Source: Maridesulfovibrio ferrireducens (lineage in GTDB: Bacteria; Desulfobacterota; Desulfovibrionia; Desulfovibrionales; Desulfovibrionaceae). Taken from it: a stretch of 64,000 bases of DNA. This document shows positions 1-9,161 of the stretch, in pieces (position 1 is the stretch's first letter; every line of letters begins with the position of its first letter). The DNA lies in contig NZ_FNGA01000002.1 of NCBI RefSeq assembly GCF_900101105.1, positions 872,479 to 936,478 on the forward strand, given 5' to 3'. The notes under the pieces are model-generated. The model did not search any database. It saw only the letters and a program-made list of their open reading frames with translations, and was not told the origin of the DNA. The translations under genes were made by a program, and so were the position numbers.

Positions 1-705
1 GGAGACTCCACCGCAAATAAAAACCAATCCAAGAACTTCAAGAAGTGTCGGTTCCCCGGGCTTAACCCGCCCTGCGAGATAACTCATAGGAAGTCCAAGT
101 AAAACTCCCACAAGCACAGCAAGAAAAATGTCGCGTCCCCCAACAAAAATAATGTCTAAACCGCCGCCACTATTTATCATCATTTGTGTGACAGCGACCA
201 TTATACTAAAAACAATCAACCCGAGAGCATCAGCAGTCGCTACAATTTTAAGAAGACTATCTGTAAAAGATCCATGAGCCTTGGATTCATGGATAACATC
301 AAGAGTCGTAGCAGGAGCGGTTGCAAGAGCAATTCCGGCATAAAGAAGAGCCAGCTGTATTGAAAATCCTGCTACCCAAATACCGACACTCATAATTAAA
401 AGTGTAATTATCACAACTGAAAAAACCATGCCCAGAACCAACCGTCCAGAGTTTTTAAGGGCAGACCATTTTAAGGAACTTCCCAAGACTACCCCGATAA
501 GAACCAGTGCCATATCCGAAACAATCGGCAGCCATTTACCTGCTTCCTCGGGAAGCACATTAAATCCGGAAGGGCCGATACAAAATCCAAAAACAATAAG
601 AATAGAAACTCTGGGGACAAGCGTAGTCCGACCGAGAAACTCGGCAACGAGGCCCAGTAAAAATAGAAGGCCCAGCGTGATTAATGTAAGTGCTGAAGAG
701 GTCAT
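1..705 (-). CDS. Cation:proton antiporter, CPA2-like (C-terminus outside window)
   Basis: The first 235 codons of an integral membrane protein that runs off the left edge. The start MTSSALTLITLGLL has an AAAGGT ribosome site just upstream. The visible part has about six hydrophobic helices. GLVAEFLGRTTLVPRVSILIVFG and the IALATAPATTLDV segment resemble the discontinuous-helix region of Na+/H+ exchanger-domain (CPA2) transporters, which swap cytoplasmic Na+ or K+ for H+. The ion cannot be told from this fragment and any C-terminal TrkA-N/C domain would lie outside. It is transcribed away from argB across a 278-bp AT-rich gap. Confidence 0.75.
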   Translation of the reverse strand, partial: MTSSALTLITLGLLFLLGLVAEFLGRTTLVPRVSILIVFGFCIGPSGFNVLPEEAGKWLPIVSDMALVLIGVVLGSSLKWSALKNSGRLVLGMVFSVVIITLLIMSVGIWVAGFSIQLALLYAGIALATAPATTLDVIHESKAHGSFTDSLLKIVATADALGLIVFSIMVAVTQMMINSGGGLDIIFVGGRDIFLAVLVGVLLGLPMSYLAGRVKPGEPTLLEVLGLVFICGGVS

Positions 706-983
706 TTTTTTACCTTTATAAACAATTCACTACAAATTATAACTCTTGTACTTTGAGAGCCACCGAGCTTACTATTTTAAATCAAAAGTTAATATTTAAA
801 AAGTAAATCAATCAAAAATTCCCTTGTTCAATTTCTAACTCAAGAAAGACAGGGTTTCCCTCGGCACTTTTTTAAATTATACAAGCTTTGTAGATTCAGT
901 TATTTAATTTTACTGCACAACTTAAAAAAGTATTTACATATAAATTACAGGTTCTAAGTTAGATATTAAGGAGAGTTAAGATC

Positions 984-1862
984 ATGGAAAGAGATATAAT
1001 GAGAGCAAAACTTCTAATTGAATCACTACCATACATTAAAGAGTTTTTCGGGGAAACCGTTGTTATCAAATATGGCGGAAATGCCATGATAGACGAAAAC
1101 CTTAAACGAGCCTTTGCCCTTAATATAATTTTGCTGAAATATATCGGGGTAAATCCTGTTGTTGTACACGGGGGCGGGCCGCAAATTCAGAAGATGTTAA
1201 GCGCACTGAACATCGACAGTCATTTCAAAAGCGGATACCGCGTAACCGATGAAGCAACTATGGATGTTGTGGAAATGGTCCTCGTCGGACAGGTGAACAA
1301 ACAGATTGTCAACCTGATCAACCTTAACGGCGGAAAAGCTGTCGGACTTTCAGGAAAAGACGGGATGCTCATTAAAGCCGAAAAAAAAGAAATGGTTATT
1401 GAATCAGAAGCTAAAGCTCCTGAAATCATTGATCTAGGAAAAGTAGGCGAAGTTACTGAAGTTAATACAACCCTGATCAATTCATTACAGAGAGACGGAT
1501 TCATCCCCGTCATTGCACCTGTCGGAGTTGATGACAAAGGGTCCACCTACAATATCAATGCTGATTCTGTTGCCGGAGCCGTTGCGAAGGCTATGAATGC
1601 CAAAAGGCTCCACCTGCTCACAGATGTCACAGGATTGCTGGATAGAGATAAAAAACTCATTTCATCAATGACCTGCCAGCAAGCTGCGGAATCCATCTCT
1701 TCCGGTGTTGCCACAGGCGGTATGATTCCTAAGCTTACCTGCTGTATTGAAGCAGTTCATGGCGGAGTCGAAAAGGCTCACATAATTGATGGAAGGGTTG
1801 AAAATTGTGTCCTGCTTGAGCTTTTCACCAAGACAGGTATCGGCACTGAAATAGTTGGTTAA
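984..1862 (+). CDS. argB: Acetylglutamate kinase
   Basis: Phosphorylates N-acetyl-L-glutamate with ATP, the second step of arginine synthesis, in the cytoplasm. At 292 aa it has the usual length. The amino acid kinase fold is shown by [10 protein letters not shown] near residue 26 (phosphate-binding Lys and Gly), [10 protein letters not shown] near residue 60, and the C-terminal [10 protein letters not shown] nucleotide-binding segment. The ATG is preceded by AAGGAG at 968-973; an internal ATG five codons later is possible but has no better ribosome site. It heads a tight run of molybdenum-cofactor genes (18 bp to mobB), an odd partner that suggests co-transcription rather than shared pathway. 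Confidence 0.95.
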   Translation: MERDIMRAKLLIESLPYIKEFFGETVVIKYGGNAMIDENLKRAFALNIILLKYIGVNPVVVHGGGPQIQKMLSALNIDSHFKSGYRVTDEATMDVVEMVLVGQVNKQIVNLINLNGGKAVGLSGKDGMLIKAEKKEMVIESEAKAPEIIDLGKVGEVTEVNTTLINSLQRDGFIPVIAPVGVDDKGSTYNINADSVAGAVAKAMNAKRLHLLTDVTGLLDRDKKLISSMTCQQAAESISSGVATGGMIPKLTCCIEAVHGGVEKAHIIDGRVENCVLLELFTKTGIGTEIVG

Positions 1863-1880
1863 TATAATCTGGAGATTAAT

Positions 1881-2591
1881 ATGAAAGCTGTTGCAATAGT
1901 AGGAAAAAAGAAAAGCGGAAAGACGACTCTTGGACTGGCTCTTGTACAATATTTTACTGATAAAGGGTTAAAAGTCGGAGTGATTAAACATTCTCATCAC
2001 GGCTTTGACGAAGAAGAAGGAACCGACACGCAGCAGTACAAGCAGATAGCGACTTCTGTGGCGGCTTATTCTCCTTCACAATCTTTTGTCTCATGGAGTA
2101 AGGAGAAGCCTCTTCAAGATCTTATCCCTCTGCTTGATGCGGATGTTATCGTTATGGAAGGCGGGAATAAAATCGGCTGGATGCCTCGCATTATCACTGT
2201 CCGCGAAGACGATGACGACAAAGAGTTTTTCCCTGAACTTGCGCTCGCCCAGATTCCGGCTTGCACCAAAGACAATCCTCCAAGCTCAGAAGAAATTGAA
2301 CGGTTGGCTAAGCTTGTTATGGAAAAAGGATTTTTGTTACCCGGACTTAATTGCGGAGCATGCGGAAGAGAATTCTGCAGAGATTTTGCCGCAGATATTA
2401 ATGCAGGAAAAGCAACACTTAATGGTTGCAAATCTACATTCGGCAAAATGGATGTTACCTGCAACGACATGCCTCTGGCTCTTAATCCCTTCGTTGCCGA
2501 TATGCTTTCAGCAGGAATTTCAGGAATGTTATCCCAGTTAAAAGGGTATGTTCCCGGAGACCTCAAAATAACTATTAAAACCGGTAGCTAA
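1881..2591 (+). CDS. mobB: MobB-like GTPase with C-terminal Fe-S domain
   Basis: Residues 1-150 match MobB, a P-loop GTP-binding protein that assists attachment of GMP to molybdopterin: the Walker A stretch is GKKKSGKTTL near residue 8, followed by KHSHHGFD and VIVMEGGNK. The remaining ~85 residues carry a Cys pattern C-x2-C-x4-C-x16-C inside GLNCGACGREFC, which fits the small [4Fe-4S] domain seen in RnfB-like proteins (PF04060 type). Plain MobB is about 170 aa, so the Fe-S tail is an addition. It lies 18 bp after argB and 4 bp before moeA, so it is very probably translated in the same operon. Confidence 0.85.
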   Translation: MKAVAIVGKKKSGKTTLGLALVQYFTDKGLKVGVIKHSHHGFDEEEGTDTQQYKQIATSVAAYSPSQSFVSWSKEKPLQDLIPLLDADVIVMEGGNKIGWMPRIITVREDDDDKEFFPELALAQIPACTKDNPPSSEEIERLAKLVMEKGFLLPGLNCGACGREFCRDFAADINAGKATLNGCKSTFGKMDVTCNDMPLALNPFVADMLSAGISGMLSQLKGYVPGDLKITIKTGS

Positions 2592-2595
2592 ATAA

Positions 2596-3837
2596 ATGCA
2601 TCATGATTTTTTCAACATCATAAGCCGAGAAGAATTTGAATCTCTGCTCCTTTCTTTTGCTCCTACCGGCATTGAAAAAAGTTCCATCGCTGACGCATAC
2701 GGCCTTGTACTTGGCGAGGATATTCTTTCGCCTGAAGACCTTCCACCAGCAAACCGCTCCTGCATGGACGGTTATGCTGTAAATGCCCGCAACGCTTTCG
2801 GAGCAACAGAAGGAAACCCTGCATACCTCGAATGCTGCGCTGAATTACGAGTTGATGAAGCCCCGGATTTCACACTGAAACCCGGCGACTGCGCAGCCAT
2901 TCCGACCGGTGGCACATTGCCGGACGGTGCTGATGCTGTAGTAATGGTTGAACATACCCACGAACTGGGGTCTGGAACCATTGAAATCCGCAAATCATCT
3001 GCTCCCGGCGAAAACATCATGCTTAAGGGTGAAGATACAGCCAAAGGCGAAAACATATATGAAGCCGGACATACCGTCCGTTTTCAGGACGTAGGCTTAC
3101 TGGCAGCCCTTGGTATCGGTAATGTTTCGGTCCACAAAAAACCGCGCATCGGCATAATCTCCACCGGAGATGAGCTTGTTGAAATCGAATCACCGTCCCG
3201 TGCCGGGTCTATTCGAGACGTAAACTCACACACTCTGCGCTGCCTCGTATCCAAAGCCGGAGGGATTCCCGTAAATTACGGTATAGTTCGTGATGAAATT
3301 GAAAAACTCGAAGCCACCCTTGCTAAGGCTATTGCTGAAAACGACATAGTTCTCCTCTCAGGTGGAAGCTCGGTCGGAATGCGCGACTTGACGGTTCGAG
3401 CCATCGAATCCATGCCGGAGTCAAAAATACTCGCTCACGGAGTCGCAATCAGCCCCGGCAAGCCGACAATTTTAGGCAAAGTAGGTTCCAAACCTGTACT
3501 TGGCCTGCCGGGTCAGGTAACGTCCGTTCAGGTCGTTATGCTTTCAATCGTAATGCCGTTTATCAGGCATATTATGGGACAAAAAGACGCGTTTGCATGT
3601 CTTGACCGCCCCATTCGTTTGGCAGAACTCGGCCGCAACACCCCTTCCAAACAAGGGCGTGAGGATTATGTCAGAGTCAGCCTGAAACACAGAGAAGGAA
3701 AGCTTCCTATTGCCCATCCTGTTTATGGTAAATCAGGACTTCTTAAAACTCTGATTAAGGCTGACGGGCTTATGATCATTCCTGCTGATACGGAAGGCTT
3801 ATATGCCGGAGATCAGATTCAGGTCTGGTTGATTTAG
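2596..3837 (+). CDS. moeA: Molybdopterin molybdenumtransferase MoeA
   Basis: Inserts molybdate into adenylylated molybdopterin in the last general step of Mo cofactor synthesis. The 413-aa length is normal. Family signatures are PPANRSCMDGYAV near residue 50, IPTGGTLPDGADAVVMVE near residue 100, IGIISTGDELVE near 183, LLSGGSSVGMRD near 253, and GVAISPGKPTILG near 281, followed by a C-terminal beta domain. It starts 4 bp after mobB and is followed 25 bp later by a second MoeA carrying a fused binding domain, so one cell makes two MoeA forms. Confidence 0.93.
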   Translation: MHHDFFNIISREEFESLLLSFAPTGIEKSSIADAYGLVLGEDILSPEDLPPANRSCMDGYAVNARNAFGATEGNPAYLECCAELRVDEAPDFTLKPGDCAAIPTGGTLPDGADAVVMVEHTHELGSGTIEIRKSSAPGENIMLKGEDTAKGENIYEAGHTVRFQDVGLLAALGIGNVSVHKKPRIGIISTGDELVEIESPSRAGSIRDVNSHTLRCLVSKAGGIPVNYGIVRDEIEKLEATLAKAIAENDIVLLSGGSSVGMRDLTVRAIESMPESKILAHGVAISPGKPTILGKVGSKPVLGLPGQVTSVQVVMLSIVMPFIRHIMGQKDAFACLDRPIRLAELGRNTPSKQGREDYVRVSLKHREGKLPIAHPVYGKSGLLKTLIKADGLMIIPADTEGLYAGDQIQVWLI

Positions 3838-3862
3838 TTTACTTCATTTACGGAGAATCATT

Positions 3863-5794
3863 ATGTCTAAACGCAATATATATCTGAAAACAATTCCTGT
3901 TCATGAAGCCGTAGCTACCGCCATTGCTGCACTTGACCGCGAAACTCTCGTTAAACCGGAAAGTATTGCTGTTCACGAAGCGTTGAACAGAGTTACCTCC
4001 GAGGCAGTACATGCCCGTTGTTCTTCCCCCACATATCACTCCGCCGCTATGGACGGATATGCTGTAAAAAGTGACACAACTTTTCCCGCACGAGAAGGAC
4101 AACCTCTTGATCTGATCAAAAACAAGACATGTATCCCGGTCAATACGGGTAATGCCCTTCCAGACGGCATGGATGCTGTTATAATGATAGAAAATATCGT
4201 CGATAACGGTGATTCTGTCAGCATAGAGGCTCCGGCATTTCCATGGCAGCATGTGCGCAGAATCGGTGAAGATATTGTCGCAACAGAAATGCTTCTGCCC
4301 CGCAATCATACTATTTCCGCATTTGATCTCGGAGCGCTGCTTTCCGCCGGTATCTACGAGATAAAAGTTCATGAAAAAATACGCATGACCTTTATTCCCA
4401 CAGGGGACGAAATTCTTCCTTTCGCAGACCGCCCCACACCGAAACCGGGTGAAGTGATTGAATCAAACTCACAGGTGTTTCGTTCTCTGGCTCTGGGGCT
4501 GGACGTAGAATTTAAAGCAACATTACCGGTTCGTGACCGTGAAGATCTGCTGGCTAAAGCCGTTGAAACTGCTCTGCAAAATTCTCACATTGTAGTAATA
4601 GGTGCAGGCTCTTCAGCCGGAAGCAAAGATTTTACGAGCAAAACTATCGCTCAACTCGGCACCCTGCTCGTTCATGGTATCGCAGTAATGCCGGGCAAAC
4701 CGACAGTGCTCGGAACTGCTCAAAACAAACTGCTCGTCGGCGCTCCCGGATATCCTGTAAGCGCAGTTGTCTGTTTTGAAGATGTTCTGACTCCTATAAT
4801 TTCATGGCTTTCAGGCAAACCGACACCGGAAAGAGAAAAAGTTCAAGTCAGACTTGCCAGACGTACCCCCTCCAAACCGGGTATGGAAGAAATTGTCAGA
4901 CTTGCGGTTGGAAAAGTCGGCGAAGGTTACGCAGGAGTTCCCCTTGCTCGCGGAGCAGGAATGATAACCACGCTTACCAAAGCGCAAGGATTCACCCGTG
5001 TTCCAGCTGAAAGCGAAGGTATTGAACTGAATGAGTCCGTTGAAGTTGAACTATTCTCAGGCAAGCAGACCTTAGAAGCCATACTCATGCACGTCGGAAG
5101 CCACGACAACACTCTTGACCTGCTGGGTGACATCCTCATGGGCGGCGACACTCCCATACGACTGGTATCTACTCATGCGGGGTCAATGGGCGGACTGGCG
5201 GCTCTCAAAACAGATGTAGCTCTGTTCGCCGGAGTGCATCTTTTCGATCCTGAAAGCGGTGATTTCAATTTTCCGTTCCTTGAAAAATACCTGCCCGATG
5301 TAGATGTAACTGTCATCAATCTGGCTATCCGTCATCAAGGGTTTATTGTTCCCAAAGGAAATCCTCTGAATATCACAGGAATTGAAAGTCTCCGCGATGG
5401 TAAAGTGAGCTTCATCAACAGACAGAGAGGAGCAGGAACAAGAATCCTGTTTGATTACCACCTTGATAATGCCGAAATTTTACCGACATTCGTCAAGGGA
5501 TATGATAGAGAAGAATATACCCACATGGCCGTTGCGGCCAACGTGCTGACAGGTTCCGCCGATTGCGGACTTGGAATATACGCTGCTGCCAAAGCTCTAG
5601 ATCTGGGCTTTGTCCCTCTGGCTCATGAAAGATATGACCTCATAATACCTGATAAATATATGCAGGATAAAAGAATCATATCACTGATTAACCTTCTTAA
5701 ATCAGATGAAATTAAAAAAGCTGTAAGTGAACTCGGTGGTTACGACACTCCTCTGACAGGAAAAATAATGAAACCGGGTATGGGCCTCGGCTAG
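3863..5794 (+). CDS. MoeA fused to a periplasmic-binding-protein-like domain
   Basis: Residues 1-400 are a second MoeA (YHSAAMDGYAV near 54, VNTGNALPDGMDAVIMIE near 92, FIPTGDEILPF, GAGSSAGSKDF, GIAVMPGKPTVLG). Residues ~405-643 form a PBP-like/LysR-substrate domain (HVGSHDNTLDLL, STHAGSMGGLAAL, FINRQRGAGTRILFD, GLGIYAAA), the type that in related proteins binds molybdate-like ligands or acts as a cofactor sensor. No signal peptide or DNA-binding helix is present, so it is cytoplasmic. The fusion is frequent in Desulfovibrio-type bacteria. A role in choosing Mo versus W, or in sensing, is inference. Confidence 0.88.
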   Translation: MSKRNIYLKTIPVHEAVATAIAALDRETLVKPESIAVHEALNRVTSEAVHARCSSPTYHSAAMDGYAVKSDTTFPAREGQPLDLIKNKTCIPVNTGNALPDGMDAVIMIENIVDNGDSVSIEAPAFPWQHVRRIGEDIVATEMLLPRNHTISAFDLGALLSAGIYEIKVHEKIRMTFIPTGDEILPFADRPTPKPGEVIESNSQVFRSLALGLDVEFKATLPVRDREDLLAKAVETALQNSHIVVIGAGSSAGSKDFTSKTIAQLGTLLVHGIAVMPGKPTVLGTAQNKLLVGAPGYPVSAVVCFEDVLTPIISWLSGKPTPEREKVQVRLARRTPSKPGMEEIVRLAVGKVGEGYAGVPLARGAGMITTLTKAQGFTRVPAESEGIELNESVEVELFSGKQTLEAILMHVGSHDNTLDLLGDILMGGDTPIRLVSTHAGSMGGLAALKTDVALFAGVHLFDPESGDFNFPFLEKYLPDVDVTVINLAIRHQGFIVPKGNPLNITGIESLRDGKVSFINRQRGAGTRILFDYHLDNAEILPTFVKGYDREEYTHMAVAANVLTGSADCGLGIYAAAKALDLGFVPLAHERYDLIIPDKYMQDKRIISLINLLKSDEIKKAVSELGGYDTPLTGKIMKPGMGLG

Positions 5795-5815
5795 AGAATC
5801 AAGCGAAGGGGATTT

Positions 5816-6301
5816 ATGAACAGAGACAAAGAACATCTTATAAAGCAGAAGTGCCGTGAAAACGTCATCGGCTTTGCTCCGTTCAGATACAAATTCAGTA
5901 AAGGCAGCGCCGTAAGAGAAGGGTTGCTGAACATCGGCAAGTTCAAAGAAGACAACGGGGAAAATCTTGTCCTGACCTTCATATTCGATTCCGACAATTT
6001 AAAGACTGACAGCGATATTCATAATCGTTTGTCACACCTTAAATTCGACCCGATTATGAAAAAAGGGCTACTTACCGCTCTGCGCAATTCTGCTGAGTTT
6101 GAAGAAAATGAAAACTTCGCGATGCATGAATTCAACTTCTACTTTGACAAAATGCCGGCCAATCTTGAAAAATTAATGAATGCAACCATGACCCCGTTTT
6201 TTATGGAACATCTACCAATAAAAATTGGCAAAGTGGAATGGATGAAAGATGACGAGGGTCTGAATTTTTTCTGTATATTGAAAAGCAAGTTGAACTTGTA
6301 G
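5816..6301 (+). CDS. Hypothetical protein ending the Mo-cofactor operon
   Basis: A 161-aa soluble protein with no signal peptide, no clear TM segment and no motif that I recognise. It is rich in Lys, Glu, Phe and Asn, including the aromatic stretch MHEFNFYFDKMPANLEKLMN. It starts 22 bp after moeA-PBP with a purine-rich site (AAGGGG) before the ATG, and is followed directly by a strong terminator, so it is the last gene of the run. Function unknown; position suggests a link to cofactor maturation, but that is inference only. Confidence 0.75.
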   Translation: MNRDKEHLIKQKCRENVIGFAPFRYKFSKGSAVREGLLNIGKFKEDNGENLVLTFIFDSDNLKTDSDIHNRLSHLKFDPIMKKGLLTALRNSAEFEENENFAMHEFNFYFDKMPANLEKLMNATMTPFFMEHLPIKIGKVEWMKDDEGLNFFCILKSKLNL

Positions 6302-6325
6302 GATTTGCCTGAAAGACAAAAAAAT

Positions 6326-6362
6326 AAGTCCCGCTGAATTTAAACTCAGCGGGACTTTTGTT
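6326..6362. terminator. Bidirectional terminator between converging operons
   Basis: A 12-bp perfect stem (AAGTCCCGCTGA with TCAGCGGGACTT) and an 8-nt loop, followed by T-rich sequence on + and A-rich sequence before it, so it can end both the Mo-cofactor operon and the cytochrome b operon. Confidence 0.9.
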
Positions 6363-6381
6363 TTCCATAAACTAAATAGTT

Positions 6382-7038
6382 CTAACTCTTTTCATGAACT
6401 TCCCAGTCTTCGGCCTTGTAATCTTCCGGCACTTCTTCCCAGCCGCTGAACATGGCGCCGATATGAGCCGTTAAAGAATGTCCTGTTGTAGTCATATAAA
6501 TATGCACAATCAGGAAAGCCAGCAGTGCGTAGGCACATCCCATATGCACATTCGCAACAGTTTCCAGACTTACAAAATTAAGCCCATAAGCGGCCCAGTC
6601 ATTATAGGTCCAGTACAGCAACCCAGTTACCATCTGCAAAGGAAGAAGAATCGCGGACAGGCCGAGATAGACAAGCCTCTGCAATGGATTGTGTTTAGCA
6701 CCAGCGCTCTTGTGAACAGGATGCTCTTCACCTTTGAAGATACCTACTGCGTAATATCTTGCCACCGCAAAAAGCTTCTTGGAAGTAGGAATATACTGCT
6801 TCCATTCACCGGTTGTGAGCAGCCAGAAGATAATAAACACAAATAGTACCAGCCAGCTTAATCCCAAGGTATTATGCAGATCTACTGCTCTTTCAAAACC
6901 AAAGAGCTTGAAAACTCCGTGAACTTCCATCCCTGTGATCATAAGCATGATGATCAGTATGGACTGAGTCCAGTGCCAGAAACGCTCGAACCGTGAATAC
7001 AGATATATCTTTTTCATATTATTATGTGTTGCAGCCAT
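6382..7038 (-). CDS. Cytochrome b subunit (b561/thiosulfate-reductase type)
   Basis: A 218-aa membrane protein with about four helices and His pairs suited to two b hemes: FERFWHW near residue 22, MEVHGV near 39, DLHNTLG near 54, and NVHMGCAYALLAFLIVHIYMTTTGH in the last helix. Such subunits exchange electrons between menaquinone and a periplasmic partner. It is the last gene of the operon with the octaheme cytochrome, 2 bp after its stop, with AAGGAGG before the ATG. The likely path is quinone, cytochrome b or ferredoxin module, octaheme enzyme; direction is unknown. Confidence 0.88.
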   Translation of the reverse strand: MAATHNNMKKIYLYSRFERFWHWTQSILIIMLMITGMEVHGVFKLFGFERAVDLHNTLGLSWLVLFVFIIFWLLTTGEWKQYIPTSKKLFAVARYYAVGIFKGEEHPVHKSAGAKHNPLQRLVYLGLSAILLPLQMVTGLLYWTYNDWAAYGLNFVSLETVANVHMGCAYALLAFLIVHIYMTTTGHSLTAHIGAMFSGWEEVPEDYKAEDWEVHEKS

Positions 7039-7040
7039 GA

Positions 7041-8669
7041 CTAGTCCTCCTTGCGTCCCTTTATGAAGATTCGCCCGAGTGCATGCAGAACAACTCCCAC
7101 AACGGAAGCTATTACGATGAACCAGCCGCCCGCATCCACAACACGATTCGCATCACGTCCCGGCATATAAAACGAAGTTAGACTGCTCAAACGACTTTGC
7201 TTGCTGTGACACGCTTCACAGGCAAGAACGTTATCCTTAGGAGCAACCATATGTGTGATAGGATAAACATATTCAGTATCTACAAAACCGACATCTCCGC
7301 TGAAAGGAAGCCCCGCATAAGCCATTCCGGCAGCGGTTGCCTTAGTCCAGTCATATCCCTTCCAATATGCAGCCTTGTCCTTACCGAACAAGTGCGGAAT
7401 TACCATATTCTTATTAACCACGTCGTAAGGAGTCTTTCCGCGATGCACCTTGAAAGGCATAATACGCGACTTATGATCCTTACTGCTTCCGATAGGTCTG
7501 CTGACCTTCACAGAAGCTCCGGGATCAATAATAGTCTTGGCGGTAATGGATTCTATTGTGCCGTTAAACCAGTAATATTCAGGGATAACATTCTTTTCCC
7601 AGCGCATGTCGCCTTTCTTGCTCATATACGTAGGCTTGCCCCACTCACCCTTGACCACATAAGGCTTGCCGTCCTTCATCTTACCGGCCTGCGACCAGTC
7701 CCACCACATTTTGGTTGGCAGTTCCCGTGCAAAAGTAGGGATATGGCAACTCTGACAGGCGACCTTGTCAGTATGATCATTAAGCTTCATACCAATCTCG
7801 GACTTATGCGGAGTTGCGCTGTGGCAGGACTCACACATAATCTTTGCACCAAGGTCATCTTCGAGCAGAGACTTACGATCCACAGCCGCCGGATTTGAAT
7901 AAATACGGCCCGCAATCTGATGCTTCACAGTTGTATGACAACGGGAACATTCAAAATTCTGCCCCTTCGTGCTCATGTGAACATCAAGATTCTTGCTCGG
8001 CATACGCATGGATGAATCAAGATCACCATGCTTTACGCCGTCACCACCGCCACCGTAGAAATGACACGTTCCACAATTAGCACGGGTCGGACGACTGACA
8101 GACTGTGCAACCTTGTTCCATTCTGGTGACTTATAAAATTTACCGTTCCCCTTAAACAACTTCCCCGGCGCTGGGGCAGGATTACCCGCTCCGGCTGGAA
8201 ACTTCTTATAAGTTCCGGTCTGTTCGTGACAAACCAGACAGTCGATCTTTTCTTCCGACTTAAAATCAAAATCCTTATTTTTCCAGCCATATCCGGCATG
8301 GCAGGAAGTACAGCGAGGTTCATTGGATTGAATGCTGATACAAAAATTATTAACAACAAGCCCCCCCTTGCCTATACCCATTTCTTTTTCAGCCTTGGGG
8401 TCGAGCCATGTCCAGTGAATAGTTTTGTGAAACTGATGTCCGGCCTCTGTATGACAGGTCAGACAAGCCTTTGTAACTTCAGGACCGCTTTTAAATGGCT
8501 GCTTAAGGGCATCAAATTTCGAATGGTCCGCAGTAATCCAAAGTTCTTTACCCTTTGTCGCCTGACGAGCCATTTCTATGCCCGGAGCATCATCACCGGC
8601 TCCAAAAGCCGGACCACATAAAAACACAACTGCCACCAGTGCTAAGACTGATCTTCTTATGAACCTCAT
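7041..8669 (-). CDS. Octaheme c-type cytochrome, tetrathionate reductase (OTR) family
   Basis: Eight CXXCH motifs are seen: CLTCH, CTSCH, CLVCH, CGTCH, CSRCH, CESCH, CQSCH, CEACH. The N-terminus is a Sec signal (RRSVLALVAVVFLCGPAFGA) and a single TM helix near residues 515-535 (GGWFIVIASVVGVVLHALG) anchors it, so the catalytic part is periplasmic. Members of this family reduce tetrathionate, nitrite or hydroxylamine in vitro; the physiological substrate here is unknown. Unlike classical OTR, no CXXCK heme motif is apparent. The ATG at 8669 is preferred over a GTG two codons upstream because GGAGG overlaps that codon. Confidence 0.88.
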   Translation of the reverse strand: MRFIRRSVLALVAVVFLCGPAFGAGDDAPGIEMARQATKGKELWITADHSKFDALKQPFKSGPEVTKACLTCHTEAGHQFHKTIHWTWLDPKAEKEMGIGKGGLVVNNFCISIQSNEPRCTSCHAGYGWKNKDFDFKSEEKIDCLVCHEQTGTYKKFPAGAGNPAPAPGKLFKGNGKFYKSPEWNKVAQSVSRPTRANCGTCHFYGGGGDGVKHGDLDSSMRMPSKNLDVHMSTKGQNFECSRCHTTVKHQIAGRIYSNPAAVDRKSLLEDDLGAKIMCESCHSATPHKSEIGMKLNDHTDKVACQSCHIPTFARELPTKMWWDWSQAGKMKDGKPYVVKGEWGKPTYMSKKGDMRWEKNVIPEYYWFNGTIESITAKTIIDPGASVKVSRPIGSSKDHKSRIMPFKVHRGKTPYDVVNKNMVIPHLFGKDKAAYWKGYDWTKATAAGMAYAGLPFSGDVGFVDTEYVYPITHMVAPKDNVLACEACHSKQSRLSSLTSFYMPGRDANRVVDAGGWFIVIASVVGVVLHALGRIFIKGRKED

Positions 8670-8702
8670 TACCACCCTCCATCTTTTGTAAGCCCGGAAA
8701 AG

Positions 8703-9161
8703 TTAAAAAACCTTACCACCTTCAAAGTATGATGAACGCCCCCGAATAAGGGCTGTCAACGCAGTAATCCCGAGAAGAATCGCAAAACTTAAATGTGTCC
8801 AATCAATCATCATAACCGTAAACGGGTCCATGGTTACGTATGGAAGATTCTTAATTACACGGAAAACACCCGTAAAAATTACGGCAGCAAAAAGCGAAGC
8901 ACGCACGACACCGCAGCGCGATAACTGCAAAGTATTCCGTTTGCTCAAAATATAAACCGTAGCCAAATACATGACCATAAAGATTAACACTGCGCCCAAA
9001 GCGTAATGAAGTTTATTAGTGAGATAAAAATCGGCAAGCCAGCCCAGACCGGGAAGATCCGAGATGTAATATCTTTTAAAAATAGGCATCTGGGCGGCTC
9101 CGGTAAGAGCCATGAAAAATACTATTATTTTAAATAAACGAGTGAATATAATGTTACTCAT
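8703..9161 (-). CDS. Small membrane protein of the octaheme operon
   Basis: A 152-aa protein with about four TM helices and no recognised family. His residues in LHYALGAVLIF and DWTHLSFAILL sit in or next to helices and could ligate a heme b, which is inference. The start codon overlaps the end of the upstream ferredoxin gene by 8 bp, so translation is coupled. By analogy with other ferredoxin-membrane pairs it could anchor the periplasmic Fe-S protein and pass electrons to or from menaquinone. Confidence 0.8.
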   Translation of the reverse strand: MSNIIFTRLFKIIVFFMALTGAAQMPIFKRYYISDLPGLGWLADFYLTNKLHYALGAVLIFMVMYLATVYILSKRNTLQLSRCGVVRASLFAAVIFTGVFRVIKNLPYVTMDPFTVMMIDWTHLSFAILLGITALTALIRGRSSYFEGGKVF

